From the NCBI RefSeq assembly GCF_029407905.1, contig NC_073627.1, positions 135,979,697-136,043,696 of the forward strand: 64,000 nucleotides of DNA, read 5' to 3'. Source of the DNA: Bubalus kerabau. Taxonomy: Eukaryota > Chordata > Mammalia > Artiodactyla > Bovidae. The notes below the pieces were generated by a model. It had not been told where the DNA came from. It did not search any database and saw only the letters and a program-made list of their open reading frames with translations. A program made the translations under genes and the position numbers. Each line of letters begins with the position of its first letter. Within the stretch, counting starts at the first letter, position 1. Below are positions 48,988 through 58,418 of the stretch, one piece after another.

Positions 48988-49120
48988 GGGCTGAGACCTG
49001 GGGTTTAAACACTGCAGAATCAGGCACATTGGATCACTGGTTTTGATCAAACAGTTCTCCAATTCTCTTTGGAAGCATTTTGAATTTCTCTTTTGAAGTT
49101 AGGTTTCCTAATTCACATTT
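48988..49120 (+). repeat. Local duplication, copy B (PIWIL2 3'UTR)
   Basis: Reads GAGACCTGGGGTTTAAACAC, GGATCACTGGTTTTGATC, GGAAGCATTTTGAATTTCTC in the same order as copy A, 2.3 kb away. It could be a tandem-type duplication around the last exon or two copies of an unnamed repeat. Confidence 0.6.
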
Positions 49121-49195
49121 CTTCACTTTTTCCTCCTGGTTTTCTTTCCTTGTTTTTTCAGTCTTAATGTGAAATGACTGGGTCATGGGGTAGAA

Positions 49196-49201
49196 AATAA
49201 A
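49196..49201 (+). terminator. Distal poly(A) signal AATAAA
   Basis: A canonical hexamer followed within 10-30 bases by TGTGTAGTTGTGTTTGT, a good downstream GU element. Preferred as the main PIWIL2 cleavage signal. Confidence 0.55.
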
Positions 49202-49229
49202 AAGAAATTTGTATAAATGTGTAGTTGTG

Positions 49230-50020
49230 TTTGTAATAATGTTGACATATGGTAGTGACATAGTTCTTTTTCTTCGTAAACCTGTAGCACTTGTTAGAAT
49301 TATTAATTTGTCACTGGGCGTGCTGGGGGCAGCTGCAGTACTGGTACTCAGGTAATTTCACTGAAATCTGGCAGTAAGATTTCTTGAAGAAGATACCAAC
49401 AGTCTGTCTTCTGGGACGAATGAGGCACGTGTTGTATATATGGGTGTGTGTGTGTTTTGTCTTGTTTTCAAAACTCTCTTCCCATCAGAGAATTTTTGTT
49501 AGCCTGAGTAAAAGCCAGCTCCTAAGGGTGGCCCTTCCCTCTCGCCTTTTCCTAATGCTTGTCCTTCTTTGCTTGTACTTCATGGTGTGTCTGTAACCTT
49601 TTTAAGTACCTTCCCAAAGAACCCTGACTGCTTACTTCACCACTACATCCTTTTCTGTTTATTTAGAAACTCCATCTTCAGTGATTCAGTGTTTCTTGAA
49701 CTCATCCTTAAAAGAATCTAATTTAGCTCCTTTTTACTTGAGCAGCATTTTATTGAATGGTTTGAAAAGGGAAGTAGTTTTATAAATGACTAGCTCTTCA
49801 TATTGAAAATGTTATAACTTGTGCCTGAAATTTCTCAGTCATTTGGGATAATTGGAGAAAGACCCTATTTTCTCTTTTTTTCCCCTAAACCTAGCTTTTT
49901 CTGAGTGTCTTACCTTTCCCTGTCTAGACTTATTTTCTCTCTTTTAAAAAAATTAGGAAATTCAAGAGAATGAGAAAAAAAAGCCACAGACTGGAAGAAA
50001 ATATTTGCGAAAGACAAGTC
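49230..50020. other. Start of intergenic spacer
   Basis: No exon recognised. Mostly unassigned sequence with GT runs near 49,440; L1-like text begins at about 49,940. Confidence 0.5.
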
Positions 50021-50025
50021 TGAGG

Positions 50026-50143
50026 GGCTTCCTGGCAGCCCAGTGGCTAAGACTGCTCTTCCACTGTAGGAGCTTGAGTTGAAGCCCTGGTCAGGGAAGT
50101 TCTACATGCCGTGAGGCATGTCAAAGGAAAAAAAAAAAAAAAA
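50026..50143 (+). mobile_element. CHR-2-like SINE, sense, in L1
   Basis: GGGGCTTCCTGGCAGCCCAG to GGCATGTCAAAGG and an A17-18 tail. Surrounding L1 text continues on both sides, and AAGACAAGTCTG before resembles AAGACATATCTG after, a plausible decayed duplication. Confidence 0.8.
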
Positions 50144-51230
50144 AGACATATCTGGTAAAGGACTGTTAATCGGAAATATACAAAGAACTCTTAAAATTCA
50201 ACAGTAAGAAAACAACCTGATTAAAAATTGGGCAAAAAGACCTGAAGAGATATTTCACCAACTAAGTCATACCGTTGGCAAATAAGCATATGAAGATATG
50301 CCCAACATCATATGTCATTAGAGAACTACAAATTAAAATGAGATACCACTGCATACCTCTTATTAATAGAATGGTCCAGATTTGAAACGTTGACCACTCC
50401 AAATGCTGGTGAGGATGTGGAACAGAAATTCAATCATCCATCGTTGCCCGAGGGAATGCGAAATAGCACAGCTAGTTTAAAAGGCAATTTGGTAGTTTCT
50501 TACAAATCAAAACATACCCTTATCATATGATCAAGCAGTCACACTGTTTGGTATTTGCCCAAAAGAGTTTATAATTTACATCAACACAGAAACCTGCACT
50601 GGATGTTGATAGCAGCTTTATTCCTTCATAATTGCCAAAACTTGTAAGCAACCAAGATGTCCATCAGCAGGTAAATGGATAAACACTGGTATAAGGAGAC
50701 AATGGAATATCAGTCAGTGCTAAAAAGAAATGAGCTATCAAAGCCATGAAAAGACCTGGAGGATACTTAAATGCATATTACTAAGTGAAAGAAGCCAATC
50801 TGAAAGTGTTACATACTGTATGATTTCAACCATATAACATTCTGGAAAAGGCAAAAACTATAGAGACAGTAAAAGGATCAGGGTTTGGGGAGAAGGAGGA
50901 ATGAATGGGCAGAGGAGTTTTAGGGCAAGGAAACTATTCTGTAGGATACTGTAATTATGTGTAATGACAGTGGATCCATGTCATTATGGATTTGTCCAAA
51001 CCCATAGAATATGAAACACTGAATATAAAGCCTGATGTTCCTTGAACCTTGAGTGATTATGACAAGAAGTTGATGTAGGTTCACTAACTGTAATTAACAC
51101 AAGCACCATTCTTGTGGGGGATGTTGATAATGGGGGAGGCTGTGTGTATATGGGAAACGTCTAACCTTTGCAAATTGTGCAGTGAACCTAAAAATGTGCT
51201 CTAAAAAATAACTTTTTTTAAAAGAATGAG
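50144..51230 (+). mobile_element. L1 3' end, sense
   Basis: 'aaaattgggcaaaaagacct', 'aaatgctggtgaggatgtgg' and 'aagtgaaagaagccaatctg' are standard L1 3' end text. Confidence 0.8.
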
Positions 51231-51235
51231 TTAGG

Positions 51236-51590
51236 GTGGGAGTTCCCTCGTGGTCTAGAGATTAGGATTCAGTGCTTTCACTCTCCTGTTGTTGTTATTT
51301 AGTCACTAAGTCATGTCTTAACTGTTTTGCAACCCCATGTACTGTAGCCTGCCAGACCCTTCTGTCTGTGGGATCCTCCAGGCAAGAATACAGGAGTGGG
51401 TTGCCATGCCCTCCTCCAGGGGATCTTCCCGACCCAGGGATTGGACCCGTGTTTCCTGCATTGCAGGCAGATTCTTAACTGCTGAGCCACCAGGGATGCC
51501 CTTCACTGTGCTGACTGGGCTTCAATCCCTGGGTCCCTGGTCAGGGAACTGAGATCCCACAAGCTGCGCCACATGGTCAAAAGAAAGAAT
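51236..51590 (+). mobile_element. CHR-2-like SINE, sense, split by Bov-tA
   Basis: The left part GGGTGGGAGTTCCCTCGTGG and the right part GGTCAGGGAACTGAGATCCC plus 'tgcgccacatggtcaaaaga' flank a Bov-tA, so the Bov-tA is the younger insertion. Confidence 0.8.
51290..51500 (-). mobile_element. Bov-tA SINE, antisense, nested in CHR-2
   Basis: TTGTTATTTAGTCACTAAGT to GCTGAGCCACCAGGGATGCC. Confidence 0.9.
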
Positions 51591-51805
51591 GAGTAAGGGA
51601 GACTCCTGGAAACTTTAGAGACTTTTGGCAATATGGTAGACTGAGCTGACCATACTGAGAAATGTTTAGAAAACAAAAATTTTTTTTTACATTAATTATC
51701 TGGATTTGGGGGAAATGGAACAAGGGAAGAGATGATGATGGGGGAAGTAGGAAGGAAGAAAAATAATTGAGGCTGAAGAAAGAAAGGGAAGGCAGAGTGG
51801 TTATG

Positions 51806-52265
51806 TTGTTGTTCAGTTGCCAAGTCGTTTCCGACTGTCTTCAGCCACATGAAGAGCACACTGGACTTCCCTGTCCTTCACTTGTCTCCTGGAATTTGCT
51901 CAGACTCATGTCCACTGAGTTGATGATGCCAACCATTTTATTCTGTGTCATGCCCTTCTCCTCCTGTCCTCAATCTTTCCCAGCATCAGGGTCTTTTCTA
52001 ATGAGTCAGCTCTTTGTATCAGGTGGCCAAAGTTTTGGAGCTTCAGCTTCAGCATCAGTCTTTCCAATGAATATTAAGGGTTGATTTCCTTTAGGATTGA
52101 CTGGTTTGATCTCCTTGATGTCCAAGGGACTCTGAAGAGTCTTCTCTAGCACCACAGTTCAAAAGCATCAGTTCTTTGGTGCTTAGCCTTCTTTATGGTC
52201 CTCCTCTTACATCTGTACATGACTATTGGAAAAACCACAGCTTTGACTATACGGACCTTTGTGGT
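51806..52265 (-). mobile_element. BovB/ART2A 3' segment, antisense
   Basis: GTTGTTCAGTTGCCAAGTCG, then BovB C-terminal coding text in reverse, to 'gacctttgtggttatag'. More diverged than other copies. Confidence 0.85.
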
Positions 52266-52269
52266 TATA

Positions 52270-52640
52270 GTTGATGCCAACATAGCTCCCAGGGTTATGG
52301 ACAAAATGCAGGGATGGGAGCACTGAGGTTTTTCATTTCAGATAAGGATAGAAGATGCAACCTTAGACCCTACGAGGCACAGGATTGCTGGAGTGAATTC
52401 TTCTGGATGAAGACAGCTGGGGCCTGGAAGGGGGGAGTAGGATGCTGACCATCCAAGGGCAGTAGGAAGAAACTAAGGGCAAAAGACATTCATGAGAAAT
52501 CCCCAAGCCCCACAGACAGGTATGTGCAGCCTGAGTTAGTATTATTAGCATGTGGAAGGACCACATGGTGACAAATTATCATGAAGATTCGCCTAGACTG
52601 TTGAGAGCCTGTAGCCCTGCAGAAACAAATGGTCAGTCAC
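52270..52640. other. No recognised feature
   Basis: Unassigned intergenic sequence between two opposed BovB copies. Confidence 0.45.
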
Positions 52641-52916
52641 CTGGATTGCATTGGAAGGACTGATGCTGATGCTAACACTCCAGTCCTTTGGCCAGCTGAT
52701 GAGAACAGCTGGCTCATTGGAAAAGACCCTGATGCTAGGAAGGATTGAAGGCAAAAGGAGAAGAGGGCAGCAGAGAATCAGATTATTGGATGGCATCACT
52801 GACTCAGTGGATATAAATTTCAGCAAACTCCAGGAGATAGTGAAGGACAGGGAATCCTGGTGTGTTGCAGGTTCCCATGGGGTCACAAAGAGTCCAACAT
52901 GACTTAGCAACTAAAC
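52641..52916 (+). mobile_element. BovB/ART2A 3' fragment, sense
   Basis: TTGGAAGGACTGATGCTGAT to GTCACAAAGAGTCCAACATG. Encodes EGLMLMLTLQSFGQLMRTA-like BovB text. Confidence 0.85.
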
Positions 52917-53322
52917 AACAGATGGAAGAGAAGACATAGGAGAGAATGAGAAGGTATAATAGGAGTTGCTGCAGGTTAAAATAGAATAAGTCACACAATA
53001 TGGAAGACATAGAATTTTCCAGAATTAGAGGCAAATATGAATCCTCCACCAGAAGAAAATAATTGAGAATAAAGAAAAGCACAGCCATTCCTAGATGTGC
53101 TGTAGTGAAACTACAGAACACCAAAGACAGAATCTTAATCTTAAAAACAACCGGAGAGATTGCTTATAAAGAAAGTTAGATTGACAGCAGACTTATTATC
53201 AACCACAACAGATGCTTAAGACAAAAGGAATAATAATTTTAAGATTCAGTGTCAACTTGGAACTCTGTTCCCAGCTAAACATTCATTCAAAGCTGAGGCC
53301 CAAACTAACATTTTCTAAGGCT
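52917..53322 (+). mobile_element. L1-like 5' / ORF1-side fragment
   Basis: 'acagaatcttaatcttaaaa', 'aaaggaataataattttaag' are L1-like. Low certainty. Confidence 0.4.
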
Positions 53323-53757
53323 CAGTACCTAGTAATCATGTATGGATGTGAGAACTGGACCGAAAAGAAGGCTGAGTGCCAAAGAACAGATTCTGTTTGA
53401 ACTGTGGTGTTGGAAAAGATTCTAGAGAGCCCCTTGGATTTCAAGATCAAACCAGTCAATCCTAAAGGAAATCAACCCTGAATATTCATTGGAAGGACTG
53501 ATGCTGAAACTGAAGCTCCATACTTTGGCCACTTGATAGGAAGAGACAACTCATTGGAAAAGATCCCGATGCTGGGAAAGATAGAAGGCAGGAAGAGAAG
53601 GGGAGGACAGAGGACGAGATGCTTGGATGGCATCACCGACTCAATGGACATGAGTTTGAGCAAATTCTGGGAGATAGTGAAGGACAGGGAAGGTCTGGCA
53701 TGCTGCAGTCCATGGGGTCACAAAGAGTCAAACATGACTGAGTGACTGAACAACAGC
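53323..53757 (+). mobile_element. BovB/ART2A 3' segment, sense
   Basis: CATGTATGGATGTGAGAACT to AACATGACTGAGTGACTGAA. Frameshifted remnant of the BovB C-terminal coding end. Confidence 0.88.
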
Positions 53758-53807
53758 AACAATAAGGATCAAAGCAGAAGTGAATGAGACAGAGTATAGA
53801 AAAGCAA

Positions 53808-54338
53808 TATCAGTTCAGTTGTCGTTCAATTGTGTCCAACTCTTTGAGACCCCATGGACTGCAGCATGCCAGGCCTCCCTGTCCATCACCAACTCCCAGA
53901 GTTTACTCAGACTCTTGTCCATTGAGTCCTTGATGCCATCCAACCATCTCATCCTCTGTCGTCCCCTTCTCCTCCTGCCTTCAGTCTTTTCCAGCATCAG
54001 GGGCTTTTCAAATGAGTCAGCTCTTCGCATCAGGTGCCCAAAGTGTTGGATTTTCAGCTTCATCATCAGTCCTTCCAATGAATATTCAGGGCTGATTTCC
54101 TTTAGGATGGACTGGTTGGATCTCCTTGCAGTCCAAAGGACTCTCCAAGAGTCTTATCTAACACCACAGTTCAAAAGCATCAATTCTTCGGCACTCAGCT
54201 TTCTTTATGGTCCAACTGTCGCATCCATACATGACTACCAGAAAAACCATAGCCTTGACTAGATGGACCTTTGTTGGCAAAGAAATGTCTCTGCTTTTTA
54301 ATATGCCGTCTAAATTGGTCATAGCTTTCCTTCCAAGA
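53808..54338 (-). mobile_element. BovB/ART2A, antisense, inserted in L1
   Basis: CAGTTCAGTTGTCGTTCAAT to GGTCATAGCTTTCCTTCCA. Nearly identical words AGAAAAGCAATAT and AGAAAAGCAGTAT flank it and L1 ORF2 text ('tatagaaaatcagtaaaacc') resumes after it. It lies about 50 bases from the opposed copy to its left. Confidence 0.9.
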
Positions 54339-55350
54339 AAAGCAGTATAGAAAATCAGTAAAACCAAAAGTTGATTCTTTAGAAAGAGTAACAGAATTAG
54401 CACATCTTTGGCTAAATTGTCCCCCCCCCCCAAAAAAAAATACTCAAATTACTAAAATCAAGAATGAAAAAGAGGACCACTGACCTTACAGAAATAAAAA
54501 GGATTAGAAAGGAATACTCAGTTCAGTCGCTCAAACAATTAAAGGCCAGCAAATTAGCTATCTTAGATGAAAAGGATAAATTCCTATAGGTAACTTGCTC
54601 CTGAACCAAGTGTTATTTTTCCCAGTTGTCTGTCCGCTGAAACCATCGAATGGTAACAGAAATGATAAGGCTTCTAAGGATGTTCTCTTTTGGCTGGCAG
54701 AGTGTAGGTTGCTAGTCCTCTGGCATGATTTTGGGTAAACTAGAACCTGCACATTCCTTCTGATCCTCCTGAATTCGTTAAGACATGCCAAAACATAGAA
54801 AACTCATTTTTTCCCCTTAGAAACCTGGCAATTGGCTTTTCTCTTCTGTCTCTAGAGCTGGCCTGATAGTTGGGTTTAGAAAGGGGATCTTTGCCCCACC
54901 CTACTGATCACGTTGTCTACCTTGTCAATATACCACAGAACCAGCTTTGGTTTCCTGAGTGCCCAGTCTAACTTTGTATATTCTCTGGGCTTTGTATTTG
55001 TATTTCTCTGGCTTCTTTCCCAAGGCCATTCTACTCACTTCAGCTTTGAGAAATCTGCCTGCATATCCTTTGAAAAGGCAGGCAACTGTGATACCTTGTC
55101 AAAAGGGAAATAGCAGTCTTGCTAATGTCCGATTTTTATGCTTAGTTCCTTAAATATTCCCCAATGTCAAACTTTTAGTGAGCTGGCCTATTCATTCATC
55201 CAGCTAATATTTACTGAGTGAGCATCTGTTCTGTGCAAGATGTTAGGGGATGCAGGTATATACAGAAATCTTTGGTAATCAAGACAGATTAAGGTTCAAT
55301 ATGGAGGTGAGAGATGGAAATGAAATAATTTTTAAGAGGAAAAGCAAGTA
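54339..55350. other. L1 ORF2 fragment, then unassigned spacer
   Basis: 54,340-54,520 is sense L1 ORF2 text ('ctaaaatcaagaatgaaaaa') with a C10/A9 run at 54,421-54,440. From 54,600 on I see nothing firm except an L2/MIR-like scrap at 55,190-55,260. Confidence 0.5.
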
Positions 55351-55351
55351 T

Positions 55352-55880
55352 CTGGTTCAGTTGCTCAGTCATGTCTGACTCTTTTCGACCCCATGGACTG
55401 CAGCGTACCAGACTTCCCTGTCCATCACCAAGTCCTGGAGTTTGCTCAAACTCATGTCCATCAAGTCTGTGAGGCCATCCAACCATCTCATCCTCTGTCG
55501 TCCCCTTCTCCTGCCTTCTGTCTTTCCCAGATCAAGGTCTTTTCCAGTGAGTCAGTTCTTCACATCAGGTGGCCAGAGTACTGGAGCTTCAGCTTCAGCA
55601 TCTGGCCTTCAATGAATATTCAGGGTTGATTTCCTTTAGGATGGACTGGTTTGATCTCCTTGCAGTCTAAGGGATTCTCAAGAGTCTTCCCCAACACCAC
55701 AGTTCAAAAGCATCAATTCTTCAACACTCAGCTTTCTTCCCAGTCCAACTCTACATTCATACATGACTCCTGGAAAGACCATAGCTTTGACTAGATGGAC
55801 CTTTGTTGGTAAAGAAATGTCTCTGCTTTTTAATACGCTGTCTAGGTTGGTCATAGCTTTCCTTCCAAGGAGCAAGTATC
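55352..55880 (-). mobile_element. BovB/ART2A, antisense
   Basis: TTCAGTTGCTCAGTCATGTC to TTGGTCATAGCTTTCCTTCC. Frameshifted. Confidence 0.9.
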
Positions 55881-57813
55881 ATAAACCATATAAAAAGTTT
55901 TAATTCTGTGAATTACAGTCCAATGAAATCAGTTTACTGGGTTTGTTAACCACTTTTTAAAAAATTGAAATAGACTATAAAATATCATTACATTGCATAT
56001 GCTAAGGCAGTTTTTAAAGATTTTTGTTTGCTGTTATTTGTAACAAAGGTGCAGTGCAAAATATTTTTTTACAGTGGGTTACAGTAAAAAAAAATTTTGA
56101 AAGGGTAGATCAAATAAGCTTCAGGAGAATCAAGCTTTTCTGAATGGAGGTGGTGGCTTTGAAGAATTTGAATTTTAACAAGTGGAAATGGGGGAATGAG
56201 TGGAAAAAGGAGCATATTTGGAAGAAAGGGAGAATTGAGGCTCCAAATCTGGCACTAGGCAGGAAAGACTGAATGACCAAGGGAGGACTTTGGGTATACC
56301 TAAAGAATTTTGTAGGTGGGTGGATATGTAGAGCTTAAGACCTTTTGATTTTTAGCTGTGTTAATAATTAATTGAACTCCCTAATGGATTACTGATAGCT
56401 TATCAGCTCTGGTGGACTTTGGCAGCTCTGCTCCTTGCTGGTTGCAAACAAGTGAGAATGCTGTGATAGGCCCGGTGGTAGGGTGTCAGTGTCCTCCCTC
56501 CCCTCCCGTCTCTGTGACAGGAACCCTTCCCCCCAGCCTGTACTATTGACACATTGCCTGGAAGAGCCATGGGGATTGCTTTGAGGCCTCAGTTTTAGGA
56601 ACAGTGTAACAGCTCTTTGTAATATGTATTTATGGGCTTCAAACTGTTCAGAGCTCCCTGTGTTAGAAGCATGCTTGTTTTACTTAATCACTGGGTGAGT
56701 TTCACATTCTTGTTCCAGAACTTCAAGAAAAGGAAGGCGAGGTAGAGACTGGGCCATTTCTGACAGCCCACTGGAGATGGGGTTGAGAGTCCCAAATGGA
56801 TGACATCATGTCTGAAAAATACTTGAGTTTAACCAGGGAAGACAAACATAAAGGATTATTACAGAGAAGAAGGGGCTCTGAAGGAGATTGTGCAGGCATA
56901 CCTTTACTTTGCAATCTCTTGGAAAATGAGAGGCGTATCACCCCACTCTTTAACTCCACTAGAGCACTATAATTGCAGGGTAAGGATAATTAAATTTCAG
57001 AAAAACCCCACAGCCCAGCTTGTCTCTTCAAGTGGCATAAACATTCTGGCCTGCTCTGGCTTTGGTTCAGTGCTTTCTCTGTTTTTCCCTCTCTACCCTC
57101 CTCCTAAGGAGGAACAGGCTGCCACTGAGGCCCGGATTCTTCCTGCCATCCGCTGCAGGGATTGTCTCCTTTTCCTTTCATCACAAGCATTGCTGTCCTG
57201 GGCCGCCTTCTCCCCAGGACTTGCAGAGTGGGATGCAGTTCCCCTTCTCTCTGCAAATTCAGCAACACTTGGTGTCTACTGAGCGCCAGTCACTGAGCTG
57301 GAACAGGGCCTTGGGTACTAACAGGCTGCAGTTGTGCTTAGAAGGCCTTTCCTTTGGGTCCCCTAGACACAGGTGGCAGCTGGCCTAGCTGCAAAGGAAA
57401 TAATCATGACGTCCAGCAGACTAGAACAATGGGAGTTTAATGGGTGGCTTATTTTTTCAAGAAATTTGCATTTCCGAGGCTAGATATCCATCTCAATAGA
57501 ACTGCTTCACATCAGAAAAGAGTCCTAGGACACTCCTCACACAAAAATTAACATTCCTCCCAGCCTCAGTTAAGCAATATGGTTTCTTAGAAAGTCTGAT
57601 CATTTTGGTAGAGTGGTGCGACATCTTATTCGAAAATTGAGTATGATACGGCGCATTTGGAACCTGAACAGGAATTTTTTTGTTCTTTTGTTTGGTGGCA
57701 AAATGCAGAAGAAACATTATTACTTATGGGTGCGTTCCCCCCACCCCCAGGAGTATTTCAGAATCGAGTTGGGGAGGAAAAAGCAGCTTTTTATATTAAT
57801 CAGATGTGTTAAG

Positions 57814-57815
<2 letters not shown>
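55881..57815. other. Intergenic spacer without clear repeats
   Basis: About 1.9 kb with little recognisable transposon, just upstream of the CpG-island promoter. Pyrimidine-rich blocks and a CpG-containing stretch at 57,610-57,660 are visible. Could hold distal regulatory sequence; no exon supported. Confidence 0.45.

Positions 57816-57854
<39 letters not shown>
57816..57854. repeat. (CA)n microsatellite, about 19 units
   Basis: An uninterrupted CA tract of 39 bases about 430 bases upstream of the promoter TATA-like box. Likely polymorphic. Confidence 0.95.
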
Positions 57855-57855
<1 letters not shown>

Positions 57856-58250
57856 CAGGTGGTTGGCAGTGTTACTCCCAGAGGATGGAGACCAGGTTAT
57901 GAGAGCGTCCCATAGAAGGAGGGAAAGGTCTTGATGGGAGCTTTCCCGAGGAAACCTCAGTGAAAGATGAATGGAATTTGCAGTAGGGTTAGAAGATGAA
58001 GCCGATAGAGCTAGGAGGTGAGCTAGGATCTCGGCGAGCTAGGGGCTCGAGCTCAGGCCCCAAGGCGCGGAAAGACGCTGGCTTGCCCCGCAAGCCGGGG
58101 CAAGCCAAGCTCCTGTTGGGTCTAGCGGGTGGCTGGCAGGCAGCACTCATAAGTCGCCCTACCACCGGCCGGAGCCCACGTGGCAAGCCCTGGGGACAGT
58201 GGGGTGGGGCGGGGCGAGGACGGGGGCGGGCCCGGCCGTGACGCGCAGGG

Positions 58251-58257
58251 TATATAG
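58251..58257 (+). promoter_or_regulatory. TATA-like box
   Basis: TATATAG within GC-rich DNA, 30 or so bases before the inferred start of exon 1. Fits a focused initiation site inside a CpG island. Confidence 0.55.
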
Positions 58258-58264
58258 CGGGGCA

Positions 58265-58271
58265 TGCGCGC
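58265..58271 (+). promoter_or_regulatory. Possible metal response element / NRF1 half-site
   Basis: TGCGCGC fits the MTF-1 core TGCRCNC, and the wider GCATGCGCGCC fits an NRF1 half-site. MTF-1 control would suit a zinc transporter, but seven bases are weak evidence. Confidence 0.3.
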
Positions 58272-58282
58272 CACGCCGAGGA

Positions 58283-58418
58283 AGGACGCCGGCAGGGGGC
58301 TGAGGGCGCGCGGGCACGCCGACCTAGCTGCGCTGCCGCTACCACTGCTGCTGCGGGTCGCCCGGGGGACCTGGCTTGTGAGGGTGCGCGGGGCCGGGTG
58401 ACGTCTGCCCAGCTTCAG
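58283..58418 (+). other. SLC39A14: Inferred non-coding exon 1 of SLC39A14
   Basis: The start is placed about 30 bases after the TATA-like box; the end is set by the strong donor CTTCAG|GTGAGG at 58,419. The stretch contains no ATG, as expected of a 5'UTR exon, with translation starting further downstream beyond the window. Start uncertain by tens of bases. Confidence 0.6.
58399..58406 (+). promoter_or_regulatory. CRE/ATF-like motif
   Basis: TGACGTCT differs by one base from the palindromic CRE TGACGTCA and sits just before the exon 1 donor. ZIP14 is known to respond to ER stress through ATF4 and ATF6, so the match is plausible but unproven. Confidence 0.35.

Larger units (their letters stand above)
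47546..49225 (+). other. PIWIL2: PIWIL2 3'UTR with two candidate poly(A) signals
   Basis: Sequence after the stop carries no recognised transposon up to about 49.2 kb, which fits a retained 3'UTR. AATAAA at 48874-48879 would give about 1.35 kb. AATAAA at 49196-49201, followed by the GT-rich stretch GTGTAGTTGTGTTTGT, would give about 1.68 kb and looks the better site. The end is inferred and no transcript evidence is available. Confidence 0.65.

Noticed and set aside
57816..57854. Repeat array as CRISPR-like
   Set aside because: A simple dinucleotide microsatellite in a mammalian genome; no spacer structure.
57613..57915. 100-codon frame reading into the CA repeat
   Set aside because: The C-terminal half translates a (CA)n tract to HTHTHT and there is no family match or splice context.
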